Shown here: piece by piece, positions 55,601 to 63,327 of the stretch
Position numbering within the stretch: position 1 is the stretch's first letter
How the letters are laid out: each line of letters starts with the position of its first letter
Source: Paludibacter jiangxiensis
Lineage (GTDB): Bacteria > Bacteroidota > Bacteroidia > Bacteroidales > Paludibacteraceae
Assembly: GCA_945870155.1 (NCBI GenBank)
Contig: CAMBSB010000005.1
Span: 18,361-82,360 of the forward strand
Direction of reading: 5' to 3'
Length of the DNA stretch: 64,000 bases
The notes under the pieces: generated by a model
Told to the model about the DNA's origin: nothing
What the model saw: only the letters and a program-made list of their open reading frames with translations
The model's database searches: none
Program-made: the position numbers and the translations under genes

Positions 55601-56158
55601 AATGATCAAAAACCTCTTTTTCATAATACAACACCTACTACCAACTTTGGCTTTACAATAGGAGGAACTTATAAAGGCTTTGACTTTAACTTCTTGTTTC
55701 AAGGTGCTGCCGGTAATACAGTTCGGTATTGGTTAAATTATGGATTAGTTGGCTGGGCAGGTTCAAACATTCCAGCATATTTTTTAGACAGTTGGCGTAT
55801 GTCCGACCCCAACAATCCAGCTACAAGCACATGGGAGCAAGGAGCATGGCCTACTATTCGATTCCACGACGATGGATTTTCGGGTTCTAATATTCTCGAA
55901 AGTAGTGCTTGGCGTCGTTCAGCTGATTATGTGCGCTTGAAGAATATTGAATTAGGCTATACCGTGAATCAAGCTTTTTTGCGAAAGATTATGATTGACA
56001 AACTTCGACTTTATTGCAATATGACAAATGTATTTACTTTGGCATCCGATCCAATTGTAAAACAATTTGATCCTGAGTCAGTTTCTGGATTTGTAAGCGC
56101 TGGTTGGAATTATCCACAAAATAGAGCGATTAATCTTGGTGTAAATATTAATTTTTAA
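52634..56158 (+). CDS. SusC/RagA-type TonB-dependent transporter with STN signalling domain
   Basis: A 1174-residue outer-membrane transporter. After an unusually long basic leader (signal peptide to about residue 42) comes an STN domain (about 44-115: LKLSMRNVSLSELINALQ). This domain touches the FecR DUF4974 region and makes the transporter a sensor. Then come a carboxypeptidase-regulatory-like domain (about 133-220: SGSVFDNKGQSLPGVNVIV), the plug with EVIVVGYGTQSKKTLTGAI (about 222-330) and the barrel, ending in INLGVNINF. It follows FecR by 75 bases and precedes SusD by 13, so all are one system. The substrate is judged from the neighbours: mannose-containing glycan. Confidence 0.94.
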   Translation: MKKRRKNAFSYPFFVPKTIRNLKFLTIIFIGLIQVSTIQLQAQNAPLKLSMRNVSLSELINALQKQTDFTFIYSPDDIKDIVIKNVEIENSTLQNALDKCLQGTNVGYEIVHKSVILKKQAIKPASKDQKTPKRIISGSVFDNKGQSLPGVNVIVQGTKVGTMTDAAGKFMLEVDDDAKILNVSFIGMKSQEIAVGKKLNFSIYLEEESFGISEVIVVGYGTQSKKTLTGAITNIDSKDILNTTSTSVAQKLQGKVAGLNIRQSSAEPGSFENQINIRGFGAPLYVIDGIARGDGKDFQRLNAEDIENISILKDASAAIYGLNAANGVIIVTTKKGHTGKTKFNFTSTTGYSTPVSGVRMMNAAEYVTSVNEGKINEGLPAPYSADELEKWQTGAPGYEGTNWLDVSFNKWAVRHENNLSASGGSDKVSFYLNGGIVDEGSILKNNALKYNRFNFRSNVNAKLTESLTANVNIGGFIDNKTEPTVWTMQTSGNPTNLPGNTDDFSSGTNYLPAVFNVWRGAVNALPIRTVYANNNPLYYQRINDGGGFNPIALQDPNFVGYNNVSNSAVQTTADFTYKVPFIKGLEIKGMASYDYRIAMIKTLFKKYLMYDYNAANETYVPTAFNDPSIIGNDWNYSHYLTLQAQASYKTTIAEKHNIAGTVVFESRDQGGRFQNLQMEYSFYTNDQISQASKTHVTPSGNEWQVRSMSYLGRFNYDYQGKYLLEFAGRYDGSYRYAPAVRWGFFPVLSGGWRVSEERFLKNNVSWLSNLKLRASIGKIGQDVGNPFQFVQGFSTSGGGNYEFSDGVLTYGAATPTMVNDNLTWMVSNIKDIGVDIGLFDEKLTFTADVYQRDRTGLLAYRNLTIPNTFGGTFPQENLNSDQVKGLEISFLFRDKIGDFNYNIGGNMNFARTKNIYVESAPFQSSMQQYVGSWGNRWSDMLWGFDNIGQFQSVADLQTSPIQGGAIGNGRGLPGDFKYADNNGDGVIDGNDQKPLFHNTTPTTNFGFTIGGTYKGFDFNFLFQGAAGNTVRYWLNYGLVGWAGSNIPAYFLDSWRMSDPNNPATSTWEQGAWPTIRFHDDGFSGSNILESSAWRRSADYVRLKNIELGYTVNQAFLRKIMIDKLRLYCNMTNVFTLASDPIVKQFDPESVSGFVSAGWNYPQNRAINLGVNINF

Positions 56159-56171
56159 TTTTAAAGAAATA

Positions 56172-58112
56172 ATGAAAGCATATAAAATAGGAATATTATT
56201 CGTTACTATGTTGAGCATAGTAGGTTGCAACGATTCGTTTCTGAATTTACAACCGACCGATAAGGTAACTTCCGATGCTATTTTTGGGAGCCCTGAAGGA
56301 GTGAAAGTATTTATGGCAAATTTATACAGTCAGGCTCCTATCGAAGATTTTGGCTTCACTCCCGATAAAGGTTTTAACACCAATAATACTGATGGGGGGC
56401 CCAAAGATGCAAATAATGGATGTTGTTATCCATATCATATTACCGAAGAAGCATTAGGTTCGCAGGTTGAGACTCTCAAGGGTTGGTATCCTGGTTCCGA
56501 ACCCGGTGCTCCTGGAAATTACGATTATTGGGTGCCAGCCTATAAACTAAACCGCGACATAAACATGCTTGTAGAAGTAATTCCTACATTAGCGTTGGAA
56601 AAGACTGCCAAAGAAAAGTTGAAAGGAGAAGCCTTATTCTTGAGAGCATATCTTTATTTTGCATTGGTAAAACGTTATGGTGGAGTTCCAATAATCACCA
56701 AAAATGCCGGACCATCCGATGGACTTGAAGCATTGAATGTGCCTCGCAGCACCGAAAAACAAACATGGGATTTTGCATTAGCTTGTGCCGATACGGCAGC
56801 CGTATTACTTGGCGACGATGATGGTACGCGCCGAAGAGCGTCAAAATGGTCAGCGCTGGCACTGAAATCGCGTATGGCACTGCATGCTGCGTCGGTGGCA
56901 AAATACTGGGAAAGTGCTCCACTATCAGGACCCGCAGTTGACGCTAAATTAGTAGGCCTGAGTGCAGAAGATGCTAAAGCGTATTATACGCAGTGTATTG
57001 TTGCTTCCGAAGCCATTCTGAAGTCGGGCAAATACAGCTTGTACAATCCAACACCAGCTACACCAACCGAAGCAGCTGAGAATTATCGCACTTTGTTCGA
57101 AGATCCGAACAAGGCTTTGAATGAGGTAATTTTCTTAAAGGGTTATACACTCTCTGGCACTAATCTTGGCACAAATCAAGATCAATGGGGTGCGCCTATT
57201 CAAACAACCGATGCTTGGCCGCTTGGTGGACGACTGAATGTAACACTCGACATGGTTGATATGTACGAAAATTATTCGAATCCAGGACAAAGTGCGCCCA
57301 TTGTTACAACCACCGACGGAAGTTTGGATTATCAAGGATATAAATCGACTAAAACATATCTGCAGTTTAGTAAACCAACCGATATTTTTGCCGATAAAGA
57401 TGCTCGTTTACATGCTTCGGTTATATTACCAGGCTCCACTTGGAAAGGTATTCAGATTATTATGCAAGGTGGTTTAATAAAACCTGATGGAACGATTATT
57501 TATCAACCATCTAACAACAATGCTGGTGTAAGTGTTCGTGGTACAACTTATTATCCATTAGGTGGTGGACCATCAGTAGTTTCTTTTTCGGGATTCTACA
57601 TTTCGGATGGTAACCACATACGCACAGGTTTTGGGTTGAAAAAATTTATGAATCAAAATCTGAAATTGCAAGGATTTTGGAATCAATCAACCACCGATTG
57701 GATTGATTTCAGATTGGCTGAAGTGATGTTAAATCATGCCGAAGCCGTACTCGAAAGTTCATCGGGCGATGCTACATTGGCAGCAAAATCGCTTAACGAT
57801 ATTCGCCGTCGTGCCGCATTTTCGAGTATTTTGCCTTTAACATTGGAAAACGTATTGCGTGAACGTAAAGTAGAATTGGCTTTCGAAAATCTTCGTTACT
57901 GGGATTTGATACGCCGACGAGACTATCATACCGAATTTAACAACCGATTTAAACACTCGTTGGTTCCGGTTTTCGATACAAGAACTATGAAATATATTTT
58001 TGTAAGAGAAAAAGTGATGAACACCAATCCACAAACATTCCCATCGGTTTGGTATTATAAACCAATTCTGGGAGTTGGATCCAATGGATTGATTCAAAAT
58101 CCGCAATATTAA
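56172..58112 (+). CDS. SusD/RagB-type outer-membrane lipoprotein (mannoside locus)
   Basis: A 646-residue glycan-binding partner of the SusC upstream. Lipobox SIVGC puts the lipidated Cys at residue 19. SusD blocks include GEALFLRAYLYFALVKRYGGVPI, LAEVMLNHAEAV and the C-terminal LENVLRERKVELAFENLRYWDLIRR. It is longer than the first SusD in the window. It starts 13 bases after SusC and ends 20 bases before the DUF3823 gene. Confidence 0.94.
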   Translation: MKAYKIGILFVTMLSIVGCNDSFLNLQPTDKVTSDAIFGSPEGVKVFMANLYSQAPIEDFGFTPDKGFNTNNTDGGPKDANNGCCYPYHITEEALGSQVETLKGWYPGSEPGAPGNYDYWVPAYKLNRDINMLVEVIPTLALEKTAKEKLKGEALFLRAYLYFALVKRYGGVPIITKNAGPSDGLEALNVPRSTEKQTWDFALACADTAAVLLGDDDGTRRRASKWSALALKSRMALHAASVAKYWESAPLSGPAVDAKLVGLSAEDAKAYYTQCIVASEAILKSGKYSLYNPTPATPTEAAENYRTLFEDPNKALNEVIFLKGYTLSGTNLGTNQDQWGAPIQTTDAWPLGGRLNVTLDMVDMYENYSNPGQSAPIVTTTDGSLDYQGYKSTKTYLQFSKPTDIFADKDARLHASVILPGSTWKGIQIIMQGGLIKPDGTIIYQPSNNNAGVSVRGTTYYPLGGGPSVVSFSGFYISDGNHIRTGFGLKKFMNQNLKLQGFWNQSTTDWIDFRLAEVMLNHAEAVLESSSGDATLAAKSLNDIRRRAAFSSILPLTLENVLRERKVELAFENLRYWDLIRRRDYHTEFNNRFKHSLVPVFDTRTMKYIFVREKVMNTNPQTFPSVWYYKPILGVGSNGLIQNPQY

Positions 58113-58132
58113 CATTTAAAATTATAAGAAAA

Positions 58133-58828
58133 ATGAATAAACTAAATATAATAAGTCTTGTTTTGCTCACCTTGATTTTAGGTTCGTGTGAACTCGATAA
58201 TTATCAGGCTCCCAATGCACAATTAACCGGTGTAATTATTGACGCTGGCACAAATAAGCCCATACAACAGGATTTATTTAGTGGTTCTGTTATTGATTTT
58301 GTTGAACAGGGATTTGAAAATCCACAAACACAATCGATGCGGTTTCATGTTGATGGTACGTATGCAAACTTAACCATGTTTGCGGGTAAATACAGCATTC
58401 AGGCAGTTCGGGGGAACTTTCAAACAACTGACAAAGAAGAAATTAGCATTTCCGGAAAAACAGTTCATAATTTTACGACGCTTCCGTATTTACGAATTAT
58501 CGATCCTAAAATTGTAAAAAGCACTGATGGAACAAAAATAGTTGCTACTTTTAAAATTGACAATGTTGTAGGTTCCAATATTAAAGAAATAGGTTTATTT
58601 GCCGATTTTACAAGTTCGGTAGGATCAACATTGGCAAATAATGGCCAGACAAAACAAGCCATTGGTAATAAAGGTAATATAACAACAGTTTATACGCTTG
58701 AGCTTAAAATTGCAAACATGCAGAAAGTTGTGAACTTAGGTAATGAATATTATTTCCGCATTGGTGCATTGGCTGACGTTGCCGAATCGAAATATAACTA
58801 CGAAACGGCAGTTAAAATTGCCATATAA
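58133..58828 (+). CDS. DUF3823 lipoprotein
   Basis: A 231-residue lipoprotein (lipobox LGSCEL, Cys18) with two beta-sandwich parts. The first (QLTGVIIDAGTNKPIQQDL ... MFAGKYSIQAVRGNF) is the DUF3823 N-terminal, a transthyretin-like fold; the second (LRIIDPKIVKSTDGTKIVATFKIDN) is the C-terminal part. Family members follow SusC/SusD pairs and are thought to be surface glycan-binding proteins, as SusE/SusF are in the starch system. A strong hairpin follows its stop codon. Confidence 0.88.
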   Translation: MNKLNIISLVLLTLILGSCELDNYQAPNAQLTGVIIDAGTNKPIQQDLFSGSVIDFVEQGFENPQTQSMRFHVDGTYANLTMFAGKYSIQAVRGNFQTTDKEEISISGKTVHNFTTLPYLRIIDPKIVKSTDGTKIVATFKIDNVVGSNIKEIGLFADFTSSVGSTLANNGQTKQAIGNKGNITTVYTLELKIANMQKVVNLGNEYYFRIGALADVAESKYNYETAVKIAI

Positions 58829-58838
58829 TCCATTTATC

Positions 58839-58870
58839 ATGCTGCCTTATAAATTGTTATAAGGCAGCAT
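58839..58870 (+). terminator. Strong hairpin between DUF3823 and GH92 genes
   Basis: ATGCTGCCTTATAA (58839-58852), loop ATTG, perfect complement 58857-58870. It lacks an immediate T-run, although T-rich DNA follows from about 58891. It may be a partial terminator or an RNA-stability element that lifts SusC/D/DUF3823 above the enzyme genes. Confidence 0.6.
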
Positions 58871-58981
58871 TCTGAATTTCAATCGTATTTTTTAGATGAT
58901 TTTTTCAATTGACTTTTTTGGGTCGATTAGGGTGTCCCTATGCTTGAATTTCTTATTTGAAATGACTATAACTATCTATTT

Positions 58982-61189
58982 ATGAGAATTATAAATGTAT
59001 TTTTCCTGTTAATTTGCTTCGTAAATATTGTAATTGCTAAAAAGCCAATTTCTAATTTGCAATACGTAGATCCTACTATTGGAAGTGCTGGTGTGGTGCT
59101 CGAACCGGCACCTACTACTATCCACTTGCCCAACAGTATGATACGTGTTTTTCCAATCCGACGCGACCAATTAGATAATCAAACCCATAATTTTCCTTTA
59201 ACGCAGGCTTCGTACCGATTTGCACGCGTGTTTGCATTTTTACCAGTTAATGGACTTGTGAATTCAAGTATTTGGGATAAAAAACTAGAATATCGTTCCG
59301 AAACCATAAAACCATATTACTACAACACTACTTTTGAATACTCCGAAAATAAACTGGAATTTACACCACAAGCTCGAAGTGGCATTTTTAGAATTCAATT
59401 TTGCAATTCCGAGAATCATTTTCTACGGTTTGGAATTTTCAATTCGGAGGGTAATTTTAATGTAACTTCTAAAAATGAAATTAGTGGAACAGAAGATTTT
59501 AATGACATGAAAGCCTATTTCTATGCGCAAACCGATTGTGACATTACAGAGGTTCAGTACAAAAACAAAACAAATAAGCAACATGTACTTGTGGGTTTTG
59601 GCAATCAACCCCGAACTGTGCAATTCCGCTACGGCATATCTTTTATCAGCGTTGAACAAGCCAAACAAAATTTATCCAACGAAATTACAACCTGGAATTT
59701 TGAGTCCTTTAAGGCTTATGCTAAATCAGTTTGGGTCAATAAGCTTTCGCAAATCAATGTTTCAGGTGGTACTGAAGTACAAAAGCGTGTGTTTTATACC
59801 TCCTTATATCGATGCTACGAACGTATGATTGACATTAATGAATATGGCAAATATTACAGTGGATACGACCATAAAGTCCATAATTCAGATCAGCCTTTTT
59901 TTGTAGATAATTGGATGTGGGATACGCATATCGCCTTGGAACCATTACACATGATATTGAATCCGGCCATGGAACAACAAAAAATCTGTTCGTATGTAGA
60001 AATGTACAAGCAGTGTGGATCGATGCCATCGTTTGCAATGATATTTGGTGATTTTCCGGCCATGACTGGCAATTTTGCAGCCGTTTGGATGGCCGATGCT
60101 TGGTTTAAGGGATTGCGAAATTTTGATTTAACGACGGCTTACGAAGGATTGCGTAAAAACTCCCTCGACGAAACACTTATTCCCTGGCGAAATGGACCAA
60201 AAACAGAGATTGATGATTTTTTTAACCTACACGGCTATATGCCTGGTTTACGGAAAGGCGAAAAGGAAACGGTTGCGACAGTTGATACCGTGTGGGAAAA
60301 ACGTCAATGTGTGTCGGTAACCACTGCCAACAGCTATTCCGACTGGTGTATTGCCCGTTTGGCTGCCGAATTAAAGAATACGGATGATCAACAATTGTTT
60401 TTGAAACGTGCAGCCAATTACAAAAATGTTTTTCGAGCCGACAAAGGTTTTATGTGGCCCAAAGACAAGGATGGGAATTGGATTGAGCCGTTTGATCCGC
60501 GTTTTGCAGGACGTGAATATTTCACCGAGAACAACGCATATACCTACAACTGGGATGTAAAACACGACCTTGAAGGATTGATTGAACTCATGGGTGGACG
60601 AGTGATGGCTGAAGAAAAATTGGATCAGCTTTTCAGGGAAGAGTTAGGATTGCCCAAATGGAAATTTTGGTACACCCAGCCCGATGCCACCGGATTGGTA
60701 GGTCAGTTTGTAATGGGAAATGAGCCCAGTTTTCATATTCCATACATTTACAATTACACCGGCTCACCTTGGAAAACTCAGAAACGCATCAGAATGTTGC
60801 TCGAAACCTATTTCCCTGATACTGTTTTTGGGTATCCGGGCGACGAAGATGGTGGTGGCATGACATCGTTTGTGGTATTTTCTATGTTGGGCTTTTTTCA
60901 GGTTACTCCGGGCTTGCCGGTTTACAGTATTGGTAGCCCCATATTCGACAAAGCGACCATTAAACTGAGCAATGGCAATACATTCAGCGTAATTACCAAA
61001 GGCAACTCAAAAGAAAATATCTATATACAAAATGCTAAATTGAATGGACAAGTTTTAGAAAAGTCATGGTTCACACATGAGCAACTCAAAGCAGGTGGAG
61101 TATTGGAGTTTGAAATGGGAAGTAAACCTAATAAGCTATGGGGAAGCAATTTGAATGATTTACCACCTTCAAAAATTGATTACAAATAA
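58982..61189 (+). CDS. GH92 alpha-mannosidase
   Basis: Exo-acting alpha-mannosidase family enzyme, calcium-dependent and inverting in studied members, removing mannose from N-glycans or yeast mannan. The 735 residues and a signal peptide without lipobox (about 1-20) suggest a periplasmic enzyme. Family blocks: PFFVDNWMWDTHIALEPL, GSMPSF, ENNAYTYNWDVKHDLEGL with Glu516 in the expected acid position, GNEPSFHIPYIYNYTGSPWK, and GYPGDEDGGGMTS with Asp621 and Asp623 as the likely catalytic-base pair. GSPIFDKATI ends the catalytic part. The GDEDGGGM block differs from the more usual GNDDCGQM form, so linkage specificity may differ. Confidence 0.92.
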   Translation: MRIINVFFLLICFVNIVIAKKPISNLQYVDPTIGSAGVVLEPAPTTIHLPNSMIRVFPIRRDQLDNQTHNFPLTQASYRFARVFAFLPVNGLVNSSIWDKKLEYRSETIKPYYYNTTFEYSENKLEFTPQARSGIFRIQFCNSENHFLRFGIFNSEGNFNVTSKNEISGTEDFNDMKAYFYAQTDCDITEVQYKNKTNKQHVLVGFGNQPRTVQFRYGISFISVEQAKQNLSNEITTWNFESFKAYAKSVWVNKLSQINVSGGTEVQKRVFYTSLYRCYERMIDINEYGKYYSGYDHKVHNSDQPFFVDNWMWDTHIALEPLHMILNPAMEQQKICSYVEMYKQCGSMPSFAMIFGDFPAMTGNFAAVWMADAWFKGLRNFDLTTAYEGLRKNSLDETLIPWRNGPKTEIDDFFNLHGYMPGLRKGEKETVATVDTVWEKRQCVSVTTANSYSDWCIARLAAELKNTDDQQLFLKRAANYKNVFRADKGFMWPKDKDGNWIEPFDPRFAGREYFTENNAYTYNWDVKHDLEGLIELMGGRVMAEEKLDQLFREELGLPKWKFWYTQPDATGLVGQFVMGNEPSFHIPYIYNYTGSPWKTQKRIRMLLETYFPDTVFGYPGDEDGGGMTSFVVFSMLGFFQVTPGLPVYSIGSPIFDKATIKLSNGNTFSVITKGNSKENIYIQNAKLNGQVLEKSWFTHEQLKAGGVLEFEMGSKPNKLWGSNLNDLPPSKIDYK

Positions 61190-61209
61190 TTAGAAATCAT
61201 ACTTCGAAA

Positions 61210-63303
61210 ATGAATCATATAAAAATCAAAAACTATATTTTTTTGATGCTGCTAGCTGTTTTTACTTTTAGCTCAACGAATGTAGTTTGTCAGTTAAAAT
61301 CGGAACGAATACAAGTAAAAACGTTTGATGCCTCCACATTGGATTGGAAACTTTGGGGTTATCGACCAGATTCGTGGCGATTGAATTTCGATTTTAATCA
61401 ATTCTCCGGAAATTGGGCTGAGATAGTAGATGTGCAATTTACCATGCCTGGCTCAGTTCATAATGCTTTGAGAAGTGCCAACATTATTCCCGATTGGAGT
61501 ATTGGACTTAACAACACAGCTTGCGAATGGGTTGATAACCGTCATTGGATAATTGTGGCACGAATACCTGACGAATGGCTTGCAAAGGAAAATGAAGCCT
61601 TTATGCTTGATTGCGATGGCATTGATTATCGTGGAATATTGATGGTAAACGGTAAAGAAGCCGGACAATTTGAAAATGCTTTTTTGCCTTATTCATTTGA
61701 TATTAAACCCTTTTTAAAACCGAATAATAACACTATCGCTTTTGTGTTTACAAGCCAGCCTCAAAATCTGGCTCAAATTGGATGGACTTCCAAAATTACG
61801 GAATGGAAACCGCGCTTTAACTACGGCTGGGACTGGATTCCACGAATTGTTCAAGTTGGTTTTTTCGAAAATGTATATTTATCCGTTTTTGAAAGTAATC
61901 AACCTGAAATTGAGAGCTTGCAACTTATAACTTCTGCCGATAAATTGACAGATAAAGGTGAATTGAAAATAAAGTTAGATTTAAATGCAGAAGCTCAAAA
62001 AGGCATTATAAAAATTGAATTGTCAGACCTTGCCGGAAAAATTGTGATGACCGAAACATTGCCTGCAAAAAATTGTACTTTCCAAAAATCGTGGAATGCA
62101 TTGAAAATCAAACGTTGGTGGCCTAATGGTTTTGGCAATCAGGTCTTGTATAAATTACAACTTACTTTGTTTGACAAGGAGAAAAATGCCATTCAAAAAA
62201 TTACTCGAAAAGTGGGATTCAAAAATACCGAATGGCTGCCTTGCGAAGGAGCGAAGCCTGAAGCCGAGCCTTGGATTTGTAGCATCAATAATCAACCTAT
62301 CTTTTTACAAGGTATAAATTGGACACCGATTCGTCCCAACTTTGCCGATTTGAATGAAGAAGATTACCGATCGCGATTGTCAACTTACAAACAGTTGGGT
62401 GTCAATATTATTCGTGTTTGGGGTGGTGGTTTTCCCGAAAAGGATTGGCTTTACGATTTGTGCGACGAAATGGGTATCCTTGTTTGGCAGGATTTTCCAA
62501 TGAGCTCGTCGGGGGTTGACAATACTCCACCTGATAGTCCTGAGGCAATTTTGGATATGACTCAAATTGTGAAGAGATATGTAAACAGGCTGCAACCTCA
62601 TGCTAGTTTTCTGCTTTGGTGTGGTGGAAATGAACTATATAACAAAGAAAATACGGCACCCATTACCTACAAACATCCTATGATTTCGGAAATGAAACAA
62701 TTGGTGAATTTATTGGATTCCGATCGTAAATGGGTAGATGGAACGCCATCTGGTCCAACTATATATGCTGAGCTAGATAAATTTGGAACTGGTAATAACT
62801 GGGATGTGCATGGCCCATGGCAGTTGCCTTTCACTGCTACCGACAAAACCATGAATGCAGTAAAAGACTTTTGGGCAAAGGATGATGCTTTGTTTCATTC
62901 CGAAGTGGGAGTTCCAGGAGCAATGTCGGCAGCAATGATTAATAAATACCGAGGTGAGTTTAATGCACTGCCGGCAAGTATCGAAAACCCGATTTGGCGT
63001 AACGTAAACTGGTGGGTTGAATGGGAAGATTTTAAACGTGACCACAACGGACAAGGAACTACATCGCTTGACGAATATGTAGATTGGAGTCAAAAGCGAC
63101 AATCCGATGGGCTTTCTATTGCTCTTAAATCCTGCAAAGACCGTTTCCCCCGTTGTGGTGGATTTATTATTTGGATGGGACACGACAGTTATCCATGTAT
63201 GGTTAATACTTCAATTATGGATTACGATGGTAATTTAAAACCTGCGGCACTCGCTATAAGTAAGATTTGGAAAGAAAACAACCATTTAAAAACGAAATAT
63301 TAA
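61210..63303 (+). CDS. GH2 beta-mannosidase-like glycoside hydrolase, short form
   Basis: A 697-residue retaining glycosidase. Signal peptide (about 1-28), sugar-binding domain (about 50-220), Ig-like domain (about 220-335), then the TIM barrel. The acid/base Glu475 lies in WCGGNEL and the nucleophile Glu565 in FHSEVGVPG, both as in GH2 beta-mannosidases and related exo-glucosaminidases. Bacteroidota beta-mannosidases commonly have about 850 residues with extra C-terminal beta domains; this one stops just after the barrel. It would remove beta-linked mannose, such as the core mannose of N-glycans, after GH92 has acted. It starts 20 bases after GH92. Confidence 0.9.
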   Translation: MNHIKIKNYIFLMLLAVFTFSSTNVVCQLKSERIQVKTFDASTLDWKLWGYRPDSWRLNFDFNQFSGNWAEIVDVQFTMPGSVHNALRSANIIPDWSIGLNNTACEWVDNRHWIIVARIPDEWLAKENEAFMLDCDGIDYRGILMVNGKEAGQFENAFLPYSFDIKPFLKPNNNTIAFVFTSQPQNLAQIGWTSKITEWKPRFNYGWDWIPRIVQVGFFENVYLSVFESNQPEIESLQLITSADKLTDKGELKIKLDLNAEAQKGIIKIELSDLAGKIVMTETLPAKNCTFQKSWNALKIKRWWPNGFGNQVLYKLQLTLFDKEKNAIQKITRKVGFKNTEWLPCEGAKPEAEPWICSINNQPIFLQGINWTPIRPNFADLNEEDYRSRLSTYKQLGVNIIRVWGGGFPEKDWLYDLCDEMGILVWQDFPMSSSGVDNTPPDSPEAILDMTQIVKRYVNRLQPHASFLLWCGGNELYNKENTAPITYKHPMISEMKQLVNLLDSDRKWVDGTPSGPTIYAELDKFGTGNNWDVHGPWQLPFTATDKTMNAVKDFWAKDDALFHSEVGVPGAMSAAMINKYRGEFNALPASIENPIWRNVNWWVEWEDFKRDHNGQGTTSLDEYVDWSQKRQSDGLSIALKSCKDRFPRCGGFIIWMGHDSYPCMVNTSIMDYDGNLKPAALAISKIWKENNHLKTKY

Positions 63304-63327
63304 AAAAACTTTATAACAACAAATACA

